This document shows positions 47,141 through 55,207 of a stretch of 64,000 nt of DNA, one piece after another. The stretch comes from Flavobacterium tagetis (GTDB lineage Bacteria > Bacteroidota > Bacteroidia > Flavobacteriales > Flavobacteriaceae), in contig NZ_JAERSF010000002.1 in the NCBI RefSeq assembly GCF_016735615.1, positions 1,488,001 to 1,552,000 on the forward strand. The letters are read 5' to 3'. Made by a program: the position numbers and the translations under genes. Each line of letters opens with the position of its first letter. Position 1 is the first letter of the stretch. The notes beneath the pieces were generated by a model. That model was not told the DNA's origin, made no database searches, and was given only the letters and a program-made list of their open reading frames with translations.

Positions 47141-49594
47141 TTATTTCAATTCTTTAGCATTTTTAACTTTTTGATCAGTCAGAGCTATTGCTAAAACTTC
47201 GCTCATTTCCTTCACATAATGAAAAGAAAGGCCTTCTAAGTACTCCGCTTTAATTTCATCAATATCGCTTTTGTTTTCGTGGCAAAGAATAATTTCTTTA
47301 ATTCCAGCTCTTTTGGCAGCTAATATTTTCTCTTTGATTCCGCCAACTGGAAGCACTTTTCCACGTAAAGTGATTTCTCCTGTCATAGCTAAACTTTTCT
47401 TCACTTTTTTCTGAGTTAAAAGCGAAACTAATGAAGTAAGCATTGCAATACCAGCACTTGGTCCATCTTTTGGAGTTGCTCCTTCTGGAACGTGTAAATG
47501 GATATTATATTTCTGAAACAATTCTGTACTAATACCTAATTTCTTAGCATTTGCTTTAATATATTCTAATGCAATTGTAGCAGATTCTTTCATTACAGTT
47601 CCAAGATTTCCTGTAATAGTCAATGAACCTTTTCCTTCAGAAATTAAAGATTCAATAAACAGAATATCTCCACCAACGCTTGTCCAAGCTAAACCTGTTA
47701 CAACACCAGCAACATCATTATTTTCGTATTTATCACGCTCTAATCTTGGTACTCCCAAAATTGCTACAATATCTTCATCTGTAACTTTTTTGTTGTACTC
47801 CTCTTCCATAGCAACAGATTTCGCTGCATTTCTGATAACTTGAGCAATTTTAGTTTCTAAATTACGAACACCAGATTCTCTTGTATAGCCTTCAATGATT
47901 TTTTCTAATTGCTTTTTGCCAATAGTCAAATCTTTTGCAGTTAAACCGTGAGCTTCTAATTGTTTTGGAAATAAATGCCTTTTAGCAATTTCTACTTTTT
48001 CTTCGATAGTGTAGCCTGACATTTTAATTACTTCCATTCTGTCACGCAAAGCAGGCTGAATTGCCGCCATATTATTTGACGTCGCAATAAACATCACTTT
48101 AGACAAATCATATCCCATTTCAAGGAAATTATCGTAGAAAGCACTGTTTTGCTCTGGATCTAAAACTTCTAATAATGCTGAAGATGGATCACCGCTATTT
48201 CCGTTTGACAGTTTATCAATCTCATCTAAAATAAATACCGGATTTGATGTCCCTGCCTTTTTTAAACTCTGAATAATACGTCCAGGCATTGCTCCAATAT
48301 AAGTTTTTCTGTGTCCGCGAATTTCTGCTTCATCACGTAAACCTCCTAAAGAAATACGAACATACTCACGTCCTAAAGCTTCAGCAACAGAACGACCAAT
48401 AGAAGTTTTACCAACTCCCGGAGGCCCTGTTAAACATATAATTGGTGATTTCATGTCATTTCGCAATTTTAAAACCGCCAAATGCTCAATCATTCTTTTC
48501 TTTACTTCATCAAGTCCGAAATGGTCTTTATCTAAAACTTTCTGCGCATGTTTTAAATCAAATTTATCTTTAGAAAATTCGCCCCAAGGTAATTCTAAAA
48601 ACAGCTCCAAATAATTACGCTGAATTCCGAAATCTGGCGATTGCGGATTCATACGACGCATTTTAGATAATTCTTTTTCGAAATGTTTCTGCGTTTTTTC
48701 GTCCCATTTTTTGGTTTTCGCTTTCTGTCCCATTTCGTCCATTTCCTCTTCCTGAGAAACGCCACCCAATTCTTCTTGAATGGTTTTCATTTGCTGGTGA
48801 AGGAAATATTCTCTTTGTTGCTGGTCTAAATCAAAACGAACTTTTGACTGGATGTCGTTCTTCAATTCTAATTTTTGAAGCTCAACATTCATGTAACGTA
48901 AAGTCTCTAAAGCACGTTCTTTTAATCCATTTATCGATAAAAGTCCTTGTTTCTCTTTTACGGATAAATTCATGTTTGAAGACACGAAATTGATCAAAAA
49001 TGATTGGCTCTCAATGTTTTTAATAGCAAAAGTAGCTTCCGAAGGAATGTTTGGGCTTTCTTTTATGATTTGAATCGCTAATTCTTTTACAGAATCTAAA
49101 ATCGCTGTAAATTCAGTATCATTTTCGTCTGGACGTTCTTCTGCAACTTCTTTGATGGTTGCTGTCAAATAAGGCTCTTCTAAAACAACTTCGTCAATTT
49201 CAAAGCGTTTTTTACCCTGAAGAATAACCGTAACATTTCCGTCTGGCATTTTAAGCACACGTAAAATACGCGCTACAGTTCCTATTTTATGAATATCATC
49301 TTTTGACGGATCTTCGTCTTCTTCATTAATTTGAGATACAACACCAATAATTTTCCCTCCTGCATTGGCGTCGTTAATTAGTTTGATAGACTTATCTCTT
49401 CCCGCAGAAATCGGAATAACAACTCCAGGAAACAATACAGTATTGCGTAAAGGTAAAATTGGAAGAGAAACAGGAAGCTCTTCATTATTCATTTCCTCCT
49501 CGTCTTCTGGCGTCAATAATGGAATTAATTCTGCCTCTGAGTCAAATTCTTGAAGTGACAGATTGTCAATAGTAAGTATTTTATGGTTTGACAT
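47141..49594 (-). CDS. lon: ATP-dependent protease Lon
   Basis: The 817-residue protein has the LON substrate domain (about 40-240), an AAA+ module with Walker A GPPGVGKTS (about 388-396) and Walker B VFILDEID (about 450), and a C-terminal serine protease domain. Catalytic Ser713 lies in KDGPSAG and Lys756 in GGIKEK, 43 residues apart as in E. coli Lon. It degrades misfolded and regulatory proteins in the cytosol. The N-terminus carries about 30 extra acidic residues (LLTPEDEEEMNNEELPVSLP). Single-gene unit with its own terminator; no obvious heat-shock operator is visible upstream. Confidence 0.97.
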   Translation of the reverse strand: MSNHKILTIDNLSLQEFDSEAELIPLLTPEDEEEMNNEELPVSLPILPLRNTVLFPGVVIPISAGRDKSIKLINDANAGGKIIGVVSQINEEDEDPSKDDIHKIGTVARILRVLKMPDGNVTVILQGKKRFEIDEVVLEEPYLTATIKEVAEERPDENDTEFTAILDSVKELAIQIIKESPNIPSEATFAIKNIESQSFLINFVSSNMNLSVKEKQGLLSINGLKERALETLRYMNVELQKLELKNDIQSKVRFDLDQQQREYFLHQQMKTIQEELGGVSQEEEMDEMGQKAKTKKWDEKTQKHFEKELSKMRRMNPQSPDFGIQRNYLELFLELPWGEFSKDKFDLKHAQKVLDKDHFGLDEVKKRMIEHLAVLKLRNDMKSPIICLTGPPGVGKTSIGRSVAEALGREYVRISLGGLRDEAEIRGHRKTYIGAMPGRIIQSLKKAGTSNPVFILDEIDKLSNGNSGDPSSALLEVLDPEQNSAFYDNFLEMGYDLSKVMFIATSNNMAAIQPALRDRMEVIKMSGYTIEEKVEIAKRHLFPKQLEAHGLTAKDLTIGKKQLEKIIEGYTRESGVRNLETKIAQVIRNAAKSVAMEEEYNKKVTDEDIVAILGVPRLERDKYENNDVAGVVTGLAWTSVGGDILFIESLISEGKGSLTITGNLGTVMKESATIALEYIKANAKKLGISTELFQKYNIHLHVPEGATPKDGPSAGIAMLTSLVSLLTQKKVKKSLAMTGEITLRGKVLPVGGIKEKILAAKRAGIKEIILCHENKSDIDEIKAEYLEGLSFHYVKEMSEVLAIALTDQKVKNAKELK

Positions 49595-49869
49595 AATAAA
49601 ATATAAGTCGTTTTGTCATTAAAATTGTTGTGCTATCTGTAAAAGGAGTATTGCTTATTGAAGTTTTTACTGAAAACAAGTTTCGTTTTTCGATTACAAG
49701 ATAGGGCATAAAAATAGACAATCATTATGCCAAAACCAAAAGAAGTCAGTTTTAAAAAATTATATTTTCACTTTTGGTGGGATCAAATTAAAAAAAAATA
49801 AAATTAATTTTATAAAAGTGTAACAAACAAAAAAAGGCACAGTCCTTTATAAAAACCAAAAGCCATTAC

Positions 49870-50424
49870 TTGAGTCAAAACAACCAAAATATCGAAGAAC
49901 TAATTGCGCTTTGTAAAAGCAACAATCAAAAAGCGCAATTTGAAATATACAATCGCTATTGTAAGGCGATGTATAACGTGGCTTTTCGTATTGTAAAAGA
50001 CGAACATTTTGCACAAGACGTCATGCAGGAAGGTTTCTTAAAAGCTTTTACGAAAATCAATGACTATAAACAAGAAGTGGCTTTTGGAGCATGGTTAAAA
50101 AAAATAATCATCAATTATAGCATCGATTTTTATAAGAAAAACAACTCTTTTCAAGTAGAAGATTTAAGTAAACAGCTTTATAAAATCGAAGAAAACGATG
50201 GAATAATTTCTGAAAATATTGACTTAAACTCTTTAAAAGTAAAACAGGTTTTAGATACAATTCTGCAGCTGAAAGATAATTACAGAATGGTGCTGACACT
50301 TTTTTACATTGAAGGCTATGATCAAGAAGAAATCTGCGAAATTTTAAACATTACTTATGCAAATTGCAGAACGACTTTGAGCAGAGCCAAAGATAGTTTG
50401 AGAAAAAAATTGGAAGAGATATAA
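49870..50424 (+). CDS. ECF RNA polymerase sigma factor with probable TTG start
   Basis: The 184-residue protein has region 2 (about 25-95; AQDVMQEGFLKAFTKINDY and WLKKIIINYSIDFYKK) and region 4 (about 125-184; YRMVLTLFYIEGYDQEEICEILNI, then CRTTLSRAKDSLRKKL). The frame opens with TTG at 49870. No ATG lies upstream in frame, and the next Met (residue 34) is inside region 2, so a TTG start is required for a complete region 2. Weak starts may keep the level low. The downstream membrane protein (14 bases later) is the presumed anti-sigma factor. The 275 bases upstream hold only a doubtful 24-codon frame (49727-49801). Confidence 0.88.
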   Translation: MSQNNQNIEELIALCKSNNQKAQFEIYNRYCKAMYNVAFRIVKDEHFAQDVMQEGFLKAFTKINDYKQEVAFGAWLKKIIINYSIDFYKKNNSFQVEDLSKQLYKIEENDGIISENIDLNSLKVKQVLDTILQLKDNYRMVLTLFYIEGYDQEEICEILNITYANCRTTLSRAKDSLRKKLEEI

Positions 50425-50438
50425 AATGAATTGGAATT

Positions 50439-50972
50439 ATGAAAAATGAAAAAGACAACTTAGACGAATTATTCAGCAAGTTTGAAAATCAATGGGATGT
50501 TGAGGAATTAAATTCTGATCATCAGATGGATTTTCTTCAAAAGCTAAACAAAAAAGAGCCTAAGAAACGATATTGGTTCGTAACTGCTATTGCCGCTTCG
50601 ATTGTATTGATGCTTGGAGTCTCTCTTTTTTATAAAAATGAAAAACCAAAAGAATTCAAATTTGCTTCTAAAGAGACTAAACGCACCGATTCTATTTTCA
50701 ATATTCTAATTGACAACGAATTGGTTAAACTAAAAGAGAAAAATTCGCCAGAGAATCAGCAGATTATTGATGATGCGATGAAACAGATGAAAACTTTTGA
50801 CGCTGATTATCAAAAAATCATAAATGAACTGCAAAAGAATGGTGAAAACAAACAGATTATTTATGCGATGATTAGTAATCTACAAACGCGCATCTCTTTT
50901 TTGCAAACCGTTCTAAAAAGAATTGAAGACAACGAAAAACTAAAAAACACCTCTAATGAAAAAACACTATAA
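50439..50972 (+). CDS. Putative membrane anti-sigma factor
   Basis: This 177-residue protein has an acidic cytoplasmic N-terminus (about 1-40), one membrane helix (about 45-64, VTAIAASIVLMLGVSLFY) and a long charged helical extracytoplasmic part (about 65-177) ending in a coiled coil. No anti-sigma zinc motif is present. The position directly after an ECF sigma gene and the single-pass plan suggest an anti-sigma factor, although I recognise no family. It overlaps the next gene by 17 bases, which supports coupled expression with the two GIN-type proteins. Confidence 0.7.
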   Translation: MKNEKDNLDELFSKFENQWDVEELNSDHQMDFLQKLNKKEPKKRYWFVTAIAASIVLMLGVSLFYKNEKPKEFKFASKETKRTDSIFNILIDNELVKLKEKNSPENQQIIDDAMKQMKTFDADYQKIINELQKNGENKQIIYAMISNLQTRISFLQTVLKRIEDNEKLKNTSNEKTL

Positions 50973-52014
50973 CTTACTCATCTTATTTCTTTTGATTCCT
51001 TTCTTTGGATTTTCAAATGATGACTCTTTTATAACAAAACAAAAAAATATTAAAAAAACCTATATCGTAAATTCGAATGCAGGAATTGATATTGACAACA
51101 AATACGGAAGCATCACTGTGACAACTTGGGACGAAGATAAAATTGATCTGGACATTACCATAAAAGTGAATGGCCCTAACGAAAATTGGGTAAACGAACG
51201 ATTAAATAGCATTGATGTAGATATCACAGCTCTTAAAAGCATGGTTACTGCTGTAACTTCACTAGGAAGTTCTAATATTAAAAGCAAAGGAAGCAATAAT
51301 AGTTTTGAAATCAACTATATTATTAAAATTCCAAAAAACGGAACAATTAAACTAGCCAATAAATACGGAAATATTTCTATTCCAAGTGCAGAATCTTCTA
51401 CAGATATTGAATGTAAATACGGAAAAGTTACTTTGGGAAAATTAAACGGATCCAATAATCAAATTTCTATTCAGTATTGTCAGAATTCAAGTATTGATTT
51501 TATAAAAGCAGGAAATATTGACGCTAGATATTCTGGTCTAAAAATTAATGATTCTGGAAATTTGAATATAAATGCAAGTTATACAGATGTTAATCTAAAT
51601 GACGGTCAAAATATTAAAGCGGACTGTAATTATGGAACATTTAAATTTCAAAAAATCAATTCTTTAAGCGGTTCAGGAAATTATTTGACTTTTGTTATTG
51701 GAGAAGTTTCAAGCAACTTTAGCTATGATACCAATTACAGTAAAATCAATATCGGAACAGTAACCGAAAAAGCCGGTAACATTGCAATAAACTCAGGATA
51801 TACAGATATTTCAATTGGTTATATGCCAAACTATGCTTTTGACTTTGACATTTCGGCGAGATATTCGAATATTAAACATGATAATTCTCTAGAAGTTTCA
51901 GTTTCTGAAGTCAAAAGCAACAGCAAAAGAATTGCCGGTTTTTACAAGAAAAAAGGTCAAAACAAAATCAATATCAATTCCAACTATGGAAATATTTCGC
52001 TAACAAAAAATTAA
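50956..52014 (+). CDS. Exported beta-repeat protein, DUF4097/GIN-like adhesin domain
   Basis: The 352 residues start with a signal peptide (KKHYNLLILFLLIPFFGFSN). A repetitive beta structure follows in which YGN, YGS and YGK turns recur every 20 to 30 residues (NKYGSITVTTWDEDK, NKYGNISIPSAES, KYGKVTLGKLNGS). That is the pattern of DUF4097/DUF2807 right-handed beta helices. Such proteins are thought to be envelope or surface proteins and are often under ECF control. It starts 17 bases inside the anti-sigma gene and is followed by a head-GIN protein 20 bases on. Confidence 0.78.
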   Translation: MKKHYNLLILFLLIPFFGFSNDDSFITKQKNIKKTYIVNSNAGIDIDNKYGSITVTTWDEDKIDLDITIKVNGPNENWVNERLNSIDVDITALKSMVTAVTSLGSSNIKSKGSNNSFEINYIIKIPKNGTIKLANKYGNISIPSAESSTDIECKYGKVTLGKLNGSNNQISIQYCQNSSIDFIKAGNIDARYSGLKINDSGNLNINASYTDVNLNDGQNIKADCNYGTFKFQKINSLSGSGNYLTFVIGEVSSNFSYDTNYSKINIGTVTEKAGNIAINSGYTDISIGYMPNYAFDFDISARYSNIKHDNSLEVSVSEVKSNSKRIAGFYKKKGQNKININSNYGNISLTKN

Positions 52015-52033
52015 TCATCTAAAAATCAAATCA

Positions 52034-52753
52034 ATGAAAAAGTCAATTTTACTATTCGCGCTAGCTGTATTTTTTACAAATAACACAGTTAATGCACAAA
52101 ACAAAGTACAAGGTAACGGAAAGATAGTTACCGAAACAAGATCTACTGGAGATTATGACGGCATAAAAATAGCAGGTTCTTTTGATGTAGATTTAGTGTC
52201 TGGTAAAGAAGGAAAAATCACGATCAAGGGAGAAGAAAATTTATTAGCCGTTATCAAAGTTGAAGTTGAAGATAATTCACTAAAAATTTATGTAGAAAAA
52301 GGCACTCAAATCCGTACAAGTAATGGTAAAATTCAAGTTACCGTTACATTTGAAAAAATTTCTGAATTAAGTTTAGCTGGTTCAGGAGATATTAAGTCGA
52401 AAGACGTAATTAAAAATGATAATCTTGCAGTAAAATTGTCTGGTTCAGGAAATTTCAATCTGCCAGTTGACACAAATAACTTAGAATTGCATGTAAGCGG
52501 ATCTGGAAATATCCATTTAAAAGGAACTGCAGATAAACTTACAACTAAACTTTCTGGTTCTGGCGATATTGACGCTTCGGCCTTAAAATCTAAAATTGTA
52601 GAAGCAAACGTTTCTGGTTCTGGAAATAGCAAAGTGACTTGTGCCGAAAGTATTACAGCAAGAGTTGCTGGTTCAGGAAATATAAAATACATAGGAAATC
52701 CTGAGAAAAGAGATGTAAAAGTTTCTGGCTCTGGAACTATTACAAAAGGTTAA
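52034..52753 (+). CDS. Head-GIN domain (DUF2807) exported protein
   Basis: The 239-residue protein has a signal peptide (MKKSILLFALAVFFTNNTVN, cleavage near NAQ) and the GIN domain of DUF2807: an N-terminal strand set (FDVDLVSGKEGKITIKGEEN) followed by at least six GSG turns spaced about 20 residues apart (LAGSGDI, LSGSGNF, VSGSGNI, LSGSGDI, VSGSGNS, VAGSGNI). This predicts a regular beta helix. These are putative auto-transporter-like adhesins of unknown ligand. Last gene of the ECF operon. Confidence 0.85.
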   Translation: MKKSILLFALAVFFTNNTVNAQNKVQGNGKIVTETRSTGDYDGIKIAGSFDVDLVSGKEGKITIKGEENLLAVIKVEVEDNSLKIYVEKGTQIRTSNGKIQVTVTFEKISELSLAGSGDIKSKDVIKNDNLAVKLSGSGNFNLPVDTNNLELHVSGSGNIHLKGTADKLTTKLSGSGDIDASALKSKIVEANVSGSGNSKVTCAESITARVAGSGNIKYIGNPEKRDVKVSGSGTITKG

Positions 52754-52764
52754 TTATTTAAAAA

Positions 52765-52823
52765 AATATCACGAATTACAAAAAAATCATCAATCAAATA
52801 AAATCCTTGCAATTCGTGATATT
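52765..52823. repeat. Long-loop inverted repeat AATATCACGAATT
   Basis: Two 13-base arms (52765-52777 and 52811-52823) pair perfectly around a 33-base loop that contains A-rich sequence. It lies between the GIN gene stop and the terminator at 52833. It is too open to be a terminator by itself and may be a small dispersed element. Confidence 0.55.
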
Positions 52824-52832
52824 GTTTGTTAG

Positions 52833-52865
52833 AAAAGACGTTTCGATTAATTTGAAACGTCTTTT
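52833..52865. terminator. Terminator overlapping the convergent permease gene end
   Basis: A perfect 12-bp stem (52833-52844 with 52854-52865) has a 9-nt loop and T runs on both sides. The stop codon of the minus-strand permease (52847-52849) lies in the loop, and its last coding codons form one arm. It serves the ECF operon on the plus strand and probably the permease gene as well. Confidence 0.82.
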
Positions 52866-54172
52866 TTATGCACTCTTCTTAAAAGGAATATTGACGTTAT
52901 AAAGAAAATTGCTAAAATCACAATTGCCGCACGCGGACTTCCTGTAATCTGATCAATAATTCCGTAAACACACATTCCTATTACAATTCCAATTTTTTCT
53001 GCTACATCATAAAAACTAAAGAATGATGCCGTATCTTCTGTTTCTGGCAATAATTTGGAATAGGTAGAACGAGACAGAGCCTGAATTCCTCCCATTACAA
53101 ATCCAGCAACCGTTGCCATTACATAAAAATGCGTTGGCAATGTAATAAAATATGCCAAAGCACAAAAAACTGCCCAAATCGCATTTATAAAAATTAAAGT
53201 TGGAACGTTGCCAAACTTTTCAGAAGCTCTAGAAGTTAAAACCGCACCAACTACAGCTACCAATTGAATTATTAAAATACAAATAATCAAACCTATTGTG
53301 CTTTGCTCTTTGGTTTCCCATTGAATTTCTTGAGCTCCAAAATAAGTTGCTACAAGCATAACAGTTTGAACAGCCATACTAGAAACAAAAAAACCTCCTA
53401 AATAACGTCTTAACGGAATATTATCTTGTAATAAACCCCAAACCTTTTTTAACTCTTTAAATCCATTAAATATTACAGATTTTGTTAGCTTCTGTCCAGT
53501 TTCTTTGCTTCCTTTTGGCAAATAGTAATAAGTATATTGGCTGAATAAAATCCACCAAACACCAACCATTATAAAAGAATATCGCATAGCTTTCATTGCC
53601 GCTTCCCCTTCAGTGCCTGATATTCCAAAAAGTTTTGGCTTCATTATCATTGCTAAGTTGATGATTAACAAAATAACGCTTCCTATATATCCTAAAGAAT
53701 ATCCTTTAGCACTAATTCTGTCTTGCTGTTCTTCAAAAGCGATATCTGGCAAATAAGAATTATAAAAAACCAAACTTCCCCAATATCCTAACAATCCTAG
53801 AAAATAAAATGCTAATCCAACGTAAATATTTTCAAGATCAAACCAATACAATCCCATACATGATAAAGCCCCCATATAACAGAAAAATTTCATGAAGGAT
53901 TTTTTGTTTCCGACATAATCGGCAATTCCAGATAATAATGGAGAAATGAAGGAAACTACTAAAAACGCAGCAGCTGTAATAAAACTAATTAAAGCCGAAT
54001 TTTTAAGATGCATTCCGAAAACATCAATATAATGATCGCGATCACTGAACAAAGCTTCATAAAAAATTGGAAATACAGCAGAAGCAATCGTCAAAGTGTA
54101 AACCGAATTGGCCCAGTCATAAAATGCCCAAGCATTTAAAAGCTTCTTATCTCCTTTTTGTAGGTTTTTCAT
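52847..54172 (-). CDS. UMF1-family MFS transporter (Atg22-like)
   Basis: The 441-residue permease has about 12 helices. N-terminal NAWAFYDWANSVYTLTI, then FISPLLSGIADYVGNKKSFM and YNSYLPDIA identify the UMF1 branch of the major facilitator family, related to yeast Atg22, which moves amino acids out of the vacuole. In bacteria the substrate is not defined. The closing segment MGGIQALSRSTYSKLLPE is also typical. Its last codons form part of the terminator hairpin it shares with the ECF operon. It has no close partner upstream. Confidence 0.87.
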   Translation of the reverse strand: MKNLQKGDKKLLNAWAFYDWANSVYTLTIASAVFPIFYEALFSDRDHYIDVFGMHLKNSALISFITAAAFLVVSFISPLLSGIADYVGNKKSFMKFFCYMGALSCMGLYWFDLENIYVGLAFYFLGLLGYWGSLVFYNSYLPDIAFEEQQDRISAKGYSLGYIGSVILLIINLAMIMKPKLFGISGTEGEAAMKAMRYSFIMVGVWWILFSQYTYYYLPKGSKETGQKLTKSVIFNGFKELKKVWGLLQDNIPLRRYLGGFFVSSMAVQTVMLVATYFGAQEIQWETKEQSTIGLIICILIIQLVAVVGAVLTSRASEKFGNVPTLIFINAIWAVFCALAYFITLPTHFYVMATVAGFVMGGIQALSRSTYSKLLPETEDTASFFSFYDVAEKIGIVIGMCVYGIIDQITGSPRAAIVILAIFFITSIFLLRRVHKKDVSN

Positions 54173-54266
54173 AGAAATGGTTTTGTTAATAGGCTACGAA
54201 TTTATCTAATTTTTATCATAATCAAATAGAAATTATCTAATTCGTTCATTAATAAATTATAAACAA

Positions 54267-54296
54267 AAAAAGCTATTCGAGATGAATAGCTTTTTA
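54267..54296. terminator. Terminator of the M48 peptidase gene
   Basis: A perfect 12-bp stem (54267-54278 with 54284-54295) has a 5-nt loop, with A on the left and T on the right. On the minus strand it follows the stop of the gene at 54314. Confidence 0.85.
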
Positions 54297-54313
54297 TTAG
54301 TGTAAAAATATAT

Positions 54314-55123
54314 TTATTTGATAGTTCCTACTTTTAACGCAATTGCTTTTGCTTCTGGAATTAAAGCTTTAATATTTGCAATCCTTGTAGCATCAGAAGG
54401 GTGTGTACTCATAAATTCTGGTGAAGAAGATCCTCCAGATTTGGCAGCCATTCTGCTCCAGAAAGCAACAGCATCATCTGGATTGTAACCTGCGATTGCC
54501 ATTAAAGTCAAACCAATTTTGTCAGCCTCACTTTCGTTGCTTCTGCTAAATGGAAGCATAACTCCTACTTCAGAACCAATTCCGTACGCTTGTGCAAATA
54601 TTTGTTGTGTTGCTTCAGATTTTCCGCTTGTTGCTGCCCCTAAGGCTGCTCCACCAATTTGCTGCAATTGTGCTGCAGACATTCTTTGTGCTCCATGGTT
54701 TGCTAAAGCGTGAGAAACTTCATGTCCCATTACAGTTGCCAAACCAGATTCGTTTTGAGTAACTGGCAGAATTCCAGAATACACTACAATTTTTCCTCCT
54801 GGAAGGCACCACGCATTTACTTCTTTATTATCAACTAATTTATATTCCCAGCGATAATCTTTTAAGTATTGCGTCTGACCTAAATAATTTAAATATTTTT
54901 CTGCTGCAGCTTTTATCTTAAACCCTACAGTTTCTACAAGTTTTGCATCTGCTGTTCCCGTAATAACCTTATTCTCAGTTAAAAACTGGCTATATTGCTG
55001 AAAAGAAGATGGAAATAATTCGCTATTCGAAACAAAATTCAAGTTTTGTTTCCCAGTAATTGGATTTGTTGCACACCCTATCATAAGTGCTCCAAAAACC
55101 CCTAAAAACACATACTTTTTCAT
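54314..55123 (-). CDS. M48-family zinc metallopeptidase lipoprotein
   Basis: This 269-residue lipoprotein has the lipobox LMIGC (Cys18) followed by ATNPITGKQNLNF, a start seen in Loi-like (LoiP/BepA-type) M48 peptidases. The zinc site HEVSH is at residues 134-138, and the third ligand is in NESEADKIGL (about 196-205). It is likely anchored in the periplasmic leaflet of the outer or inner membrane and removes damaged or mistargeted envelope proteins. It lacks the TPR domain of BepA. Single-gene unit. Confidence 0.92.
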   Translation of the reverse strand: MKKYVFLGVFGALMIGCATNPITGKQNLNFVSNSELFPSSFQQYSQFLTENKVITGTADAKLVETVGFKIKAAAEKYLNYLGQTQYLKDYRWEYKLVDNKEVNAWCLPGGKIVVYSGILPVTQNESGLATVMGHEVSHALANHGAQRMSAAQLQQIGGAALGAATSGKSEATQQIFAQAYGIGSEVGVMLPFSRSNESEADKIGLTLMAIAGYNPDDAVAFWSRMAAKSGGSSSPEFMSTHPSDATRIANIKALIPEAKAIALKVGTIK

Positions 55124-55207
55124 AATTTGAGCTATTTTAGTAACAAAAATACGATTAAAAAAGATAAAATGTTTTATACATTACGGCAAAAAAATATCAA
55201 AATTTAA

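Noticed and set aside
49727..49801. 24-codon frame MPKPKEVSFKKLYFHFWWDQ upstream of the second ECF sigma gene
   Set aside because: It is too short to judge and has no visible promoter. It could be a leader peptide, but nothing beyond an open frame supports it.
52333..52692. 119-codon frame antisense to the head-GIN gene
   Set aside because: It mirrors the GSG repeat coding pattern (repeated FPEP words) and has no start or context of its own.
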